Position numbers and translations under genes: made by a program
Notes under the pieces: generated by a model
The model's database searches: none
Told to the model about the DNA's origin: nothing
Seen by the model: the letters and a program-made list of their open reading frames with translations, nothing else
Shown: positions 55,688 to 64,000 of the stretch, in pieces
How positions within the stretch are numbered: the first letter of the stretch is position 1
Layout: each line of letters starts with the position of its first letter
NCBI GenBank assembly: GCA_937944145.1
Contig: CALDZK010000010.1
Coordinates: 98,057 to 162,056, forward strand
Reading direction: 5' to 3'
DNA length: 64,000 nt
From: an uncultured Candidatus Altimarinota bacterium
Lineage (GTDB): Bacteria > Patescibacteriota > Gracilibacteria > BD1-5 > UBA6164

Positions 55688-56296
55688 ATGAAAAATACAA
55701 ACAAAAAAGCTATTGTCTATATAGCTCTTAGTATCCTCGTAGCTCAAAATCTCGTTGGAGCTATACATAATTCTTATGCAGAAACATCTGTCGAAGAAAT
55801 ACCTAGTGTAGTTCATGTCGTTGTTTCTGATGAAGCTCAAATACTTAGAATCTCTGATGAAGCTACTCTCGTAAAAAAAGATACTAGCTCAGGAAGTAAC
55901 AATCAAACGGAAGAATCTACTCCTGAGGAAGAGCAAATAGTAGTAGAAGTTGTAGAGGAAGAGGCTGAACAAGAAGTAGTGACTCCTACGACACAAGTAG
56001 CAGTAGAAAGTGAAGTAGTAAAGGCAGAACTTGCGCTCCCAACTCCAGGTCATCTACAAAACATCGTTATATCAAAAAAAGCAGAACTCCTCTCAAAAAG
56101 TTCAAGTAGTAGAGATCTCCTCAAGATATTTGTAAGAAATAAAAATAAATTCGGAGATGTGCATAACAAGGCCTATTCATCACAAGATTTCATTACTGCT
56201 TGGAAAGTACTCAGTCACAACTATGGACAAAAAGAAACAGAAATACTACAAATCGAAAAACAACGTTTCATAGAGATCTATCTCACTCTCAAATAG
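55688..56296 (+). CDS. Secreted protein with acidic Val/Glu linker
   Basis: 202 residues without TGA codons. Signal peptide (NKKAIVYIALSILVAQNLVGAIHNSYA), then a low-complexity stretch rich in Glu, Val and Thr (about 70-115), then a compact C-terminal helical domain (LLSKSSSSRDLLKIFVRNKNKFGDVHNKAYSSQDFITAWKVLSHNYGQKETEILQIEKQRFIEIYLTLK). Not recognised. A TATAAT box occurs near 55662. Ends 3 bases from the convergent methyltransferase gene. Confidence 0.6.
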   Translation: MKNTNKKAIVYIALSILVAQNLVGAIHNSYAETSVEEIPSVVHVVVSDEAQILRISDEATLVKKDTSSGSNNQTEESTPEEEQIVVEVVEEEAEQEVVTPTTQVAVESEVVKAELALPTPGHLQNIVISKKAELLSKSSSSRDLLKIFVRNKNKFGDVHNKAYSSQDFITAWKVLSHNYGQKETEILQIEKQRFIEIYLTLK

Positions 56297-56299
56297 TAT

Positions 56300-57409
56300 C
56301 TACATCTTCCTATAAAAATAGCAAAGCTCTCCACCATTGTAGAGCTTTCTTTTTTTATACCCTCAAGAGCTTTGCTTTGAGTAAAACTCAAACTCATGGT
56401 GAGACGTGATAATTCCTCCCTGGATCTGGGTATTTTTTGCAAAGAGATTTGAGATATCTTTATGAATATCGACTATATCAAAGTCTTCCAGACGTTCTCC
56501 ATAGGGAGGATTAGAAACGAGCCACCCATGAATCTTTTTGTCTATAATATTTTTATAATCCATACACTGAAATCTAATGCACTGTTCTACCCCTGCAAAC
56601 TTCGCATTTCTTTTCGCTGTCTCAAGTACTTGTCTATCAGTATCTGAAGCATAAATTGTATACTCTCCTCCAAATTCTTTCTCTTTTGCGAGCTTTCTTT
56701 CTCTCTCAAGTAGATCGTAAGGCAGCCAAATCCAGTCTTGAAATGCAAAGTTTCTGGTGAGTCCTGGAGCTTTGTTTTTTGCAATCATAGCTGCTTCTAT
56801 AGCGATAGTTCCACTCCCACAGAACACGTCATACAATGGATCACGAAACTTCCACCTTGAGAGTATTACGAGTCCTGCTGCAATATTTTCTTTTATCGGT
56901 GCCTCTCCAGTCATCTCTCTATATCCTCTTTTATGAAGGCCGGCTCATGAAGTGTTAAGAAGTACACGAAGAGTATTATTTTCTATAAGTATACGTACTC
57001 CAAGAGTTCCCTTTGTTGGATCTTCTCTGAGAATATTATCTCCAACAAGTTTTTTTACTATAGCTTTTTTTGCAAGTCACTGGAGGGTGGGAGTAGCCCC
57101 TAATTCTGACTTCAGAGAAGTTGCTTTTATATGCACCTCATATCACTCTGGAACGTATTTTTCCCAATCAATCTGATAGACTCTATCAAAATATGTATCA
57201 AAATCTATCACCTGTTTTTGTTCATACGCAACGATATACAGTATATTACCAAAACGGCTCCAGAGGTTCATACGTGCAATTGCTTCTTCTGATCCTGAAA
57301 AATAGATAGCCTTATCCTGAACTTCTGTTATTTCATATCCTTGTTTTTGGACTTCTTTTTTTACTAACGCTTCGAGTCAAAGAGAAGATGTAAGGAGGTA
57401 GTGGTACAT
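56300..57409 (-). CDS. RlmL/RlmK-type 23S rRNA (guanine-N2) methyltransferase
   Basis: 369 residues. N-terminal THUMP-like domain (LLTSSLGLEALVKKEVQKQGYEITEVQDKAIYFSG), then the Rossmann methyltransferase with TGEAPIKENIAAGLV, motif I YDVFCGSGTIAIEAAMIA, ASDTDRQVLETAKRNAKFAGV and catalytic SNPPYGERL; ends GYKKRKLYNGGELCYFYRKM. It methylates N2 of a 23S rRNA guanine. The terminator of the convergent gene lies inside its 3' coding region. Confidence 0.9.
56322..56357 (+). terminator. Terminator located inside the 3' end of the methyltransferase gene
   Basis: AAAGCTCT / AGAGCTTT with loop CCACCATTGT and a seven-T run on the plus strand. It ends the 55688-56296 gene while coding for the last residues of the minus gene. 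Confidence 0.75.
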
Positions 57410-57527
57410 GGTGTTTATAGTTTACTATTGTGGACTGGATTATATTCACTTCAATGAGTATTGAAAGCTTGAGTTTGATTTTAGCAAGATAAAAAAGATA
57501 ATGATAAGAGACTCCTATCCACACACT

Positions 57528-58589
57528 ATGAAAACAATACTTATTATACTTCTCATATCACTGAGCTCTTGCTCAGCCCTAGTACCAGAAACTACTCCTG
57601 AAGTAAATAAAGAAATGCCCTTAGAAGCAGCAACACACTTGCCCTCAAAAGTTACAGAACCTCAAATAATTCAAGATGAAAAAATAGTGGAGACCCCAAC
57701 TCCAGAGTATCTACAAATACAAAAAGACGGAGGTGATCTAAAATTTATAAAAATCCTCTCTCAGACAAGTATATATACTCGCTATCAAATCAGTTATACC
57801 AGCGAATGATTCACTATCTCAGGAATCCTAAATATCCCAAAATGAGAAGGGATATTTCCACTCATCATATTAAACCATGGATACATAGATCCCTCTGTTT
57901 ACACAATTGGAAGAGGACTCAAAAGAGAACAAGACTATCTTGCAAGTAATGGTTTTGCTGTACTTCATACTGATTATAGAAATCACGCATTTTCGGATTA
58001 TGACGTATCACTAAATTCAGTATGAGGAGTACTCAGGAGTAAAAAATACTGAGCTGATGCGATCAATGCTATCCTAGCAGTGCAAACAGCAAAACAAAAT
58101 TGAGTAGTAGAAATACAATCTATAGATACTCAAAATATTTGAATGCTTGGGCACTCAATGTGAGGGTGAGTAACTATGTACTCACTGGTAAGTCAGCCAA
58201 AACTCATAGACGCAGCTATACTATATGCTCCAGTACATAGCAACGAGTTTTACAACTTTCAGAGATGGACAAAGACAAGATTCAGTACCCCAGAAATACA
58301 AGAGCTTAATTCACTATATGGGGACACTGAAAATTCAGAAAGTTTTGCAAGTATTTCTCCAGAAACGTACTTTGAAAATATATCAACTCCTATACAAATA
58401 TACTTCGGGAGTAACGATGAGAGCTGCCCAGTAGCCCGGTGATACCATATAGAAGAGTCCTTGATCGGTTCAGAAAAAGATATAGAATTAATTGTATATC
58501 CAGGGGAAAGACATGAGTTTGGTCCAAAATGGCAAAACTTTATGAGATCGAGTGTTGATTTTTTTAACACACATTTATATAAAGAATAA
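57528..58589 (+). CDS. Lipoprotein alpha/beta hydrolase (peptidase-like)
   Basis: 353 residues. KTILIILLISLSSCSAL: signal peptide with lipobox L-S-S-C. A Glu/Pro-rich linker leads to an alpha/beta hydrolase with oxyanion region ILNHGYIDPS, nucleophile GHSMGGG (with TGA-Gly), acid FGSNDESCP and His in PGERHEFG. Similar to dienelactone-hydrolase/prolyl-oligopeptidase-like enzymes. ATG 57528 is preferred to ATG 57501 because it puts the basic residue and hydrophobic core at the normal distance from the lipobox. Confidence 0.75.
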
Positions 58590-58652
58590 CATCTCAAATC
58601 GTGAGATATATAAATAGTATACCTAGGCATAGTACCTAAAGAACAAACATAC

Positions 58653-58689
58653 AAAAAGATCCCTACAATAATATGTAGGGATCTTTTTG
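58653..58689. terminator. Bidirectional terminator
   Basis: AAAAAGATCCCTACA / TGTAGGGATCTTTTT with a 6-base loop between two convergent genes. Confidence 0.85.
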
Positions 58690-58691
58690 TA

Positions 58692-59435
58692 TTACTTTAG
58701 TATATCATCTATGACTTCTGATACTGTTGCAAGGATAACTAGTATCCTCTCTCTTTTCTCTGGAGAAAGAGAGGCGTTACTTTGAAACCTCGCCTGTACT
58801 GCTGGGATCTGAGATTGGAGTTTCTCGAGTCTTGATACTGAAACGTTTTCTAAGCGGGCTTTGAGTGGTCCATAGAAACCGTCTCTACTCAAGCTCTTGG
58901 TAACTTTTGGTTTTGTAGTGTTTTTCACTACTGGAGTTTTTATCCCGATTTTTGATCATTTTGGAGTTTTTCCAACCGATAATGTACGAAGACGTACCTG
59001 CCCCTCAAGGATATGATCTGCAGGAGCTGGATCACCGTCGTTTGGTTCAACTGTCAGAACATACTGAGTATATTCACTGAGATCTTTTATATCATTAAAC
59101 TCTTGAAGGTATACTTTTCTTGTAGGGTCTTTTTCTACTTTTCCCGTAGACACAAAATCAAACGGTTCAGGACGTACGAGCCATCCTTCATAAAAATCAT
59201 CCCCTACTGGATCTTTAAGAGCTACAAATTCTGCTGTGAGAGAATATTTCTGAGTATCTTGCTCATACACGGCTTTGACTCCTCCATTTACCAAACGATC
59301 GTGTACGACTCCGCGAACTTCTTGACCACCAGTTACATCTTTGAGGTTGAGAAGTTGTTTTTTACCAGCTATTACCGAAGCTCCCGAAAATACAATAGCG
59401 ATAATAAGTCCTATAGATATGGATAACTTTTTCAT
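58692..59435 (-). CDS. Exported protein with anti-sigma-like (RskA-like) domain
   Basis: 247 residues. Signal or anchor KKLSISIGLIIAIVFSGASVIA; then a beta domain (GGVKAVYEQDTQKYSLTAEFVALKDP, FYEGWLVRPEPFDFVSTGKVEKDPTRKVYLQEFNDIKDLSEYTQYVLTVEP) that resembles the extracytoplasmic part of anti-sigma-K-like proteins, which is a weak match; then a basic helical end (SVSRLEKLQSQIPAVQARF). A TGA at 58953-58955 is read as Gly and joins both parts; with TGA as stop they would be two short ORFs. Confidence 0.55.
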
Positions 59436-59587
59436 AATTTATGATGTTAATAGATATATAAAATAATTGTTACTATACTATACAAATACCTTAATTTATT
59501 CCAAAAGTTATATCCATGTAACTTTCTTTATATACGTACAGAAACATATTTTCATGAAGTTTTTTTTCATCTTACATTTTTATAACT

Positions 59588-59636
59588 AAAAAATCCTGTA
59601 TATCATAATCTTTGATTGTAACACATAGGATTTTTT
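59588..59636. terminator. Hairpin with terminator features
   Basis: AAAAAATCCT / AGGATTTTTT enclose a 29-base loop that can fold again. It would terminate a minus-strand transcript coming from the structured region to its right, or a plus transcript after the preceding gap. Confidence 0.5.
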
Positions 59637-59637
59637 A

Positions 59638-59875
59638 TGGCAGGTGATATAGGACTCGACACCCTACGGTTAGCCATCCGAAAGATAATTTGTTCGAAAT
59701 ATAATTAATGATACTCTTATTCATCGCATCAAATTATTTCTTCACTAGATTCCTTTTCTCCATTCTTGTCCAAGACAACAGAACAATTAAAAATATCTTC
59801 CTTATTTCGTTTTTCAAACGAAACACGGAAGATATTTTTATGGTGGAATTTAGTGAACAGTGTTATCACCAAAGT
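59638..59875. ncRNA. Candidate structured RNA region
   Basis: Between 59436 and 59997 there is no supported gene. The segment 59643-59649 (GGTGATA) is complementary to 59867-59873 (TATCACC), closing a region that contains AGGACTCGAC-like sequence reminiscent of tmRNA ends, and a long hairpin AAAAATATCTTCC / GGAAGATATTTTT (59789-59839) with a second inner stem. It has no clear tRNA or tmRNA fold and no tag sequence. Listed as a low-confidence RNA candidate. Confidence 0.25.
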
Positions 59876-59997
59876 TGAGTATAGTAATAATAATGATTTA
59901 GCAAAATTTTTGTAAATAGATTTCACTAATCAAGATTAATATATATATTTGTGTAACAACTATCATTTTATGATAGTTTCTTCTAAAATTTAAAAAA

Positions 59998-62640
59998 ATG
60001 ACTCAAACATTTATAAGTATTTATCTTCCATCAAAAAAATGAGAAAGTAAAAGTTTATCTATTGCATTTAATGAAGATGAATTAAATATATTTAATAATC
60101 TTAAATGTCTAACTAGTGAAGAACTCAGAGAAATATTAAGAATAAGTTTTTATGAAGATATTGAGATATTAGCCAAGAAGGCAAAAAGAAGCATAGGTCA
60201 ATATATAAAAATATGCTTTGAAGATTATATCTCTACTGTGAATCAAAAAGATGTAAGTTTTATAAGTAGTAAAAATGTTCCTTTTCAGAGATGGTATCCT
60301 TACCTTGAGGGTTATTGAGTAGATTTTATAAAGTACATAGTACAAAAATACTGAAAAGATGAATATAATCTTATTTATGAACCTTTTGCTGGGACATGAA
60401 CTACAATTTTTGGGTGTTCAGATTTGTGATTAAACAGTATTTATTCCGAAGTCAATCCGCTATTATATTTTATAATAGATAAAAAGAAGAAGACTCTGCA
60501 GCTAAATAAGAAAGAAAGATGACTTCTATCAAGCCAAATTGAAAAAATAATCAAAAACTTTCAAAAAAATAACTTCCTAGACCGTTTTAATCCTGACAAT
60601 GTTATTGGTGAATCTTATATTAATTGCTTTAAAGGTAGTGAGTATTTTTCATCTAAAAATTACAACCTTATTCTCAAGACTAGATCGTATAACAATTTAC
60701 TAATTGCTGAGAATAAACTACTCTGAGAAATTTTTTCTATTGCGGTGATATGATGCCTAATTCCAGTATCATTATTAAAAAGATCTTGAGATGTTAGGTT
60801 TAAAACCAGTAAAGAATTAGAAAAATCAAATATTGATTTCTATAAAGCAATAACTGAAAAATTAGAAGTTATTAAAGAAGACCTATTAAACGAGGAATAC
60901 ACTCTATCGTGAGCACATGAATATATTATACCAAATGCTAAAAACATATGAGTAGTAAATTTAAAAAACAAAATTGATATGGTGATTACAAGTCCTCCCT
61001 ATTTAAATGGAACTAACTATATCAGGAATACAAAACTAGAATTATGGTACTTATGATATCTGAAATCTCAGGGAGATTTAAGGTTATTTAGAAACGATAT
61101 ACTAACTAGTGGTATTAATGATGTAATATGCAAGAGTGATAACTCAAAAGATGTACTAAAAATGAGTCCTACCCTAAGAGAAACGTATAATAATTTAGTT
61201 GATAACGCATATGATAAAAGAATTCCGTTAATGTGTAGTCAATATTTTTCAGAAAATTATAAATTATATGAAGATCTTAAAAGTAAGCTAAATAAATGAT
61301 CCAGAATAGCAATAGATATATGAGATTCTATCTTTTCAGGCATTCATATAAAAGTAGATAAAATCTATATTGAAATCATGGAAAACCTGTGATATAAACT
61401 TATAAATCACGAATTATTAAGAAAGAGAAGGTCAAGAAATGGGCAAATTTTAAGTCAAATATTATTAATTTTTGAGATGACAAACGAGCAGAATATGAAA
61501 AACCGTGCTCTTACACTAAAATACTGAGAAAAATGGCAAGAATTTAAAGAAAATATACCTTATCAAAAATGAGATTTTAAAAAACGAAATTGGTGACATG
61601 CAAACCATTCAATATGTTCATATCAATGAAAATTAAAACCTGCTATTGCATATCATTTAATTAAAACATTTGTCCCTAAATGATGAACAATACTTGATCC
61701 ATTTTCGTGAGTTTGAACCATTCCATTTGAAGCATGACTAAACAATATAAAATCATACTGATTTGACTTAAGTATGTTAGCTTATTATGTCTCATGATGA
61801 AAACTTCATAACCCCAGTAAGAGTAAAGTTAATAAGGTACTAAAAAAATTAAAAAAATATATTGAAAATACCAATATACAAAAAAAAGAAATCGAAAATT
61901 ATAAACAGTTTTGATATAATAAAAAATTATCTGATTATTATGAAAAAAATACTTTTTCTGAAATACTATTAGCGAGAAAATTTTTTAAAGAAAACCCACC
62001 AATAAATTGAGAAGATAAGCTGGTTATATCATGTTTATTACACATATTACACGGAAATAGACCGTATGCATTAAGTAGAAGATCACATCCAATAGTTCCA
62101 TATGCACCAACTTGAGATTTTGAATATAAAAGTTTAATGCAAAAATTAGAACAAAAGGTCGACAAAACTTTATGAAATAAATTACCTAATGATTTTATTG
62201 AAGGAACAATATATAATATGGATTCTACTGAAATATGGCCCAGAGAAGTGAGAGACTTAGATGCGATAATCACTTCTCCCCCATTTTTTGATAGCACAAG
62301 GTTCTATTCAGCTAATTGGATTAGATTATGGTTTACCGGATGGGAAGATAATGATTTTAAGTCTATGCCAAAAAGATTTGTCGATGAGAGACAAAAGATC
62401 AACTTTGATGTTTATGATAATATTTTTATTCAAGCTAGAGATAGACTTAAGCCAGGAGGAGTTATGATATTACACTTATGAAAAAGTAAAAAGTGCGATA
62501 TGGGAAAAGAGTTAATGCAGCATGCTAAAAAGTGGTTTAAGAATAGTGATATTTTTACTGAAAATGTAGAACATTGTGAATCGCATTGAATTCGAGATAA
62601 ATGAACCGTCACGGCACATCAATTTTTACTATTATATTAA
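59998..62640 (+). CDS. Fused double-domain DNA methyltransferase of a restriction-modification system
   Basis: 880 residues in one frame with many TGA-Gly. Two complete methyltransferase modules follow each other: first motif I EPFAGTGTT (from residue 128) and motif IV TSPPY (331); second motif I LDPFSGVGTIPFEAG (from 566) and motif IV TSPPF (759). T-S-P-P-[YF] points to cytosine-N4 or adenine-N6 modification of DNA. Two modules in one chain suggest separate marking of each strand of an asymmetric site. The context with an HNH nuclease supports restriction-modification. Leu codons are mostly TTA, unlike core genes. The stop TAA overlaps the nuclease's stop. Confidence 0.85.
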
Positions 62641-63611
62641 AGTCATAGAAAAGACTTATTATCATCATCTAATTGCTCTATAAGATTATGTTTCTTTAAA
62701 AGTTTTTTTAATTCTTTAACTCTTTTTTGTAAATCTGAGTGCTCTCTTACTTTCAAAAATCTATGAACACACCTATTAACATCTATATTTGGATTTATGA
62801 TAGGCTCCTTACTAGAAAATAAATCTAAATTTCCTCATGTAATTTTAGCTAGTTCAATTAATTCATTATTAGTATAAAAATCACTCGGCCATTTAGCCTT
62901 CTTATTTGCATTTGCTTCAGTTGAAAGAAGGGCAGCATTACTAATAGTAAGAGGATAAAGATATGCTGAAGCTAATATGTGATCTATCTGCCATGAACTT
63001 CTATCATTTATATCCAAAACTTCTCACGTTTTAAAACACTTTGATCAAAATCTTACAAAAAGTGACTCTATATCAATGTTTTCATTTTCTCACTCTAAGA
63101 GTAAATCTCATATTCTTCTATTTGACGATGATTCATGAAGCTGCTCTTTAGTCCTTAAAGGATTTAAAATCGCATTAATCGATCACTTACACATCCTACA
63201 CTCTAGTTGCCTCTCAAGAGGTCACCAGTTAGAATGTTTGGCAAATGCATTAAATGGAAGAACTTTTGCACAAGTTGTACATTGTTTCCAGTATACATCT
63301 GGTTTTTCCGTATACTGACGAAAAAATCACATCCAAAACCTTTCAACGGTTAAAAATCAAAACTCCGTATATTTTTGCTCCCAATTCTCATAAGCAGGTA
63401 AACTAGAATTTTTAGAGTGAATAAATCCACATTTTGAACATTTCCATGATTGATTATTAAATGCAACACCAGGATTTAAAAGTTGGTTTCACAAATGAAT
63501 TTTGTTCTGGCTATCACAATTAATACATACATAAGAGATCCATGCGTCATGTCATGTGTTATTATCAATTTGTGATATTCCTGTTTTATTTTTAGATGTT
63601 CTCCTTGGCAT
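62637..63611 (-). CDS. HNH-type restriction endonuclease with zinc-finger cysteines
   Basis: 324 residues. Three C-x-x-C pairs in the N-terminal 170 residues (CINCDS, CSKCGF, CTTCAKV, CRMCKG) suggest treble-clef zinc sites. C-terminal HNH-like core: WQIDHILASAYLYPLTISNAALLSTEANANKKAKWPSDFY (D-H ... N-A-A-L-L ... N-x-x-K). The partner methyltransferase is convergent and the two stop codons overlap (TAA on both strands within 62637-62640). TGA-Gly occurs at several places. Predicted role: cutting of unmodified DNA; the recognition site is unknown. Confidence 0.75.
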
Positions 63612-63708
63612 AATTTTTTGAATAAATTTACAAGCTGGCTATAGAATAAGTATTTTTAGAAAAATCTCAAGGATTTGCAATAAAGCCAAATACCAGTATA
63701 TTGCGAGA

Positions 63709-63845
63709 GCCAAAATAAGACATAAAAGCGACAAAACAACTAATAGGTAAGAGAGGGTAGATTAGTCTCTATTCACTCTATCTTCTATTTATTAGTTGTA
63801 GCTGTGTCTTGTTTTGGCGAACAAGGAGCTAATCTATCCTCTTTT
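63709..63845. ncRNA. Structured intergenic region with two competing long stems
   Basis: Stem 1: GCCAAAATAAGACA (63709-63722) with TGTCTTGTTTTGGC (63805-63818), one G-U pair, enclosing ACAACTAATA (63736-63745) with TATTAGTTGT (63790-63799). Stem 2: the loop segment around GGGTAGATTAG (63755-63765) with CTAATCTATCC (63830-63840). The stems cannot both form easily. It sits 62 bases before the GIY-YIG gene and after the HNH gene's start. It may be a regulatory RNA or a DNA-level inverted repeat; no U-rich terminator follows. Confidence 0.4.
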
Positions 63846-63906
63846 TTCGTCGAAGCAAGATACACGCATACAACATTTTGGTAATTATTTTCTAAAAATA
63901 GTTACT

Positions 63907-64000
63907 GTGAGAAAGTTTTCATCCTCTGTTATAGAGAAGATTCAATACTATGTATATATACTCATAGACCCTCGAGATGAGAGTGTATTTTACATATGAA
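63907..64000 (+). CDS. GIY-YIG nuclease-domain protein, 3'-truncated by the window
   Basis: Open at the window end. From GTG 63907: RKFSSSVIEKIQYYVYILIDPRDESVFYIG..., where YVYILIDPRDESVFYIG is the first strand pair of a GIY-YIG domain of the kind found in LEM-3-like and phage or restriction nucleases. The frame can be extended upstream to TTG 63814 across the structured region, but the GTG start is more plausible. No ribosome binding site is visible. Confidence 0.6.

Noticed and set aside
59638..59875. A tmRNA or tRNA gene
   Set aside because: Only short resemblances; no tag reading frame, no proper T-arm and no CCA end in the right place.
59717..59926. Minus-strand ORF with a hydrophobic start and the end EEIIGCDE
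   Set aside because: It runs through a long perfect hairpin with terminator features and has no recognisable start signal; more likely non-coding.
63650..63870. tmRNA on the minus strand (TTCGACG-like motif and a TAATAA)
   Set aside because: The acceptor ends do not pair and no tRNA-like 3' domain is found; kept only as an unassigned structured region.

Overview
The window comes from a low-GC bacterium that reads UGA as glycine (translation table 25), a property of the Patescibacteria (CPR) lineages Absconditabacteria (SR1) and Gracilibacteria (BD1-5/GN02). Nearly every long gene is interrupted by in-frame TGA, and in conserved proteins the TGA falls on invariant glycines: S3 start M-G-x-K, L14 KGTRIFGP, L4 GGVVFGP, L2, ThyA KGFPLL, Dcd EIGQL, RuvB. 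TAA and TAG are the only stops. Other CPR-like traits are a ribosomal operon without rpmD and compact gene packing. The tRNA-Gly(UCA) that this code needs is not in the window.

Layout. 1-3.2 kb: end of a peptide-binding protein gene, a membrane protein and a TIM-barrel enzyme. 3.3-8.6 kb (minus): serS, smpB, an M23 peptidase, a FemAB-type ligase, two tandem RBBP9-like hydrolases and a DUF559 gene beside a palindromic repeat. 8.7-16.3 kb: ruvB, two unknown genes, def-gpsA, a CYTH protein-dcd-thyA run and an ArsB/NhaD-type transporter. 16.4-22.2 kb: proS behind a candidate leader-peptide attenuator, a lipoprotein, a FecR-like protein, a Cys-tailed thioredoxin-fold protein, rplY and yebC. 22.3-30.2 kb: a membrane beta-propeller-like protein, murA (active-site Cys replaced by Asp), a YbaK-type deacylase, hisS and a ComM-type ATPase. 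30.2-41.0 kb (minus): the S10/spc ribosomal operon from rplC to secY.

41-53.7 kb is the most unusual part: a contact-dependent-inhibition-like polymorphic toxin locus. One intact 2,671-codon gene encodes a secreted protein with a subtilisin domain, Ig-like repeats, a carbohydrate-binding-like domain, a discoidin domain and a C-terminal CdiA-type tRNase. Downstream lie its probable immunity gene, an orphan RNase A-like toxin cassette without a start codon, two tandem paralogous immunity genes, broken remnants, an orphan EndoU-like cassette with another candidate immunity gene, and a very small ORF. Repeated sequences shared between the giant gene and the orphans mark recombination points, suggesting toxin-tip switching in an organism whose relatives live attached to other bacteria.

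53.9-59.4 kb returns to ordinary genes: pheS, an RlmL-type rRNA methyltransferase, a lipoprotein hydrolase and small secreted proteins. 59.6-64.0 kb is accessory again: structured non-coding DNA, a restriction-modification pair (an 880-residue double-domain DNA methyltransferase and an HNH-type nuclease whose stop codons overlap), a foldable intergenic region and the start of a GIY-YIG nuclease.

By eye, core genes use mainly CTC for leucine, while the 41-46 kb and 60-63.6 kb genes use mainly TTA. Both sets use TGA for glycine, so the accessory genes probably came from another recoded organism or have been resident for long.
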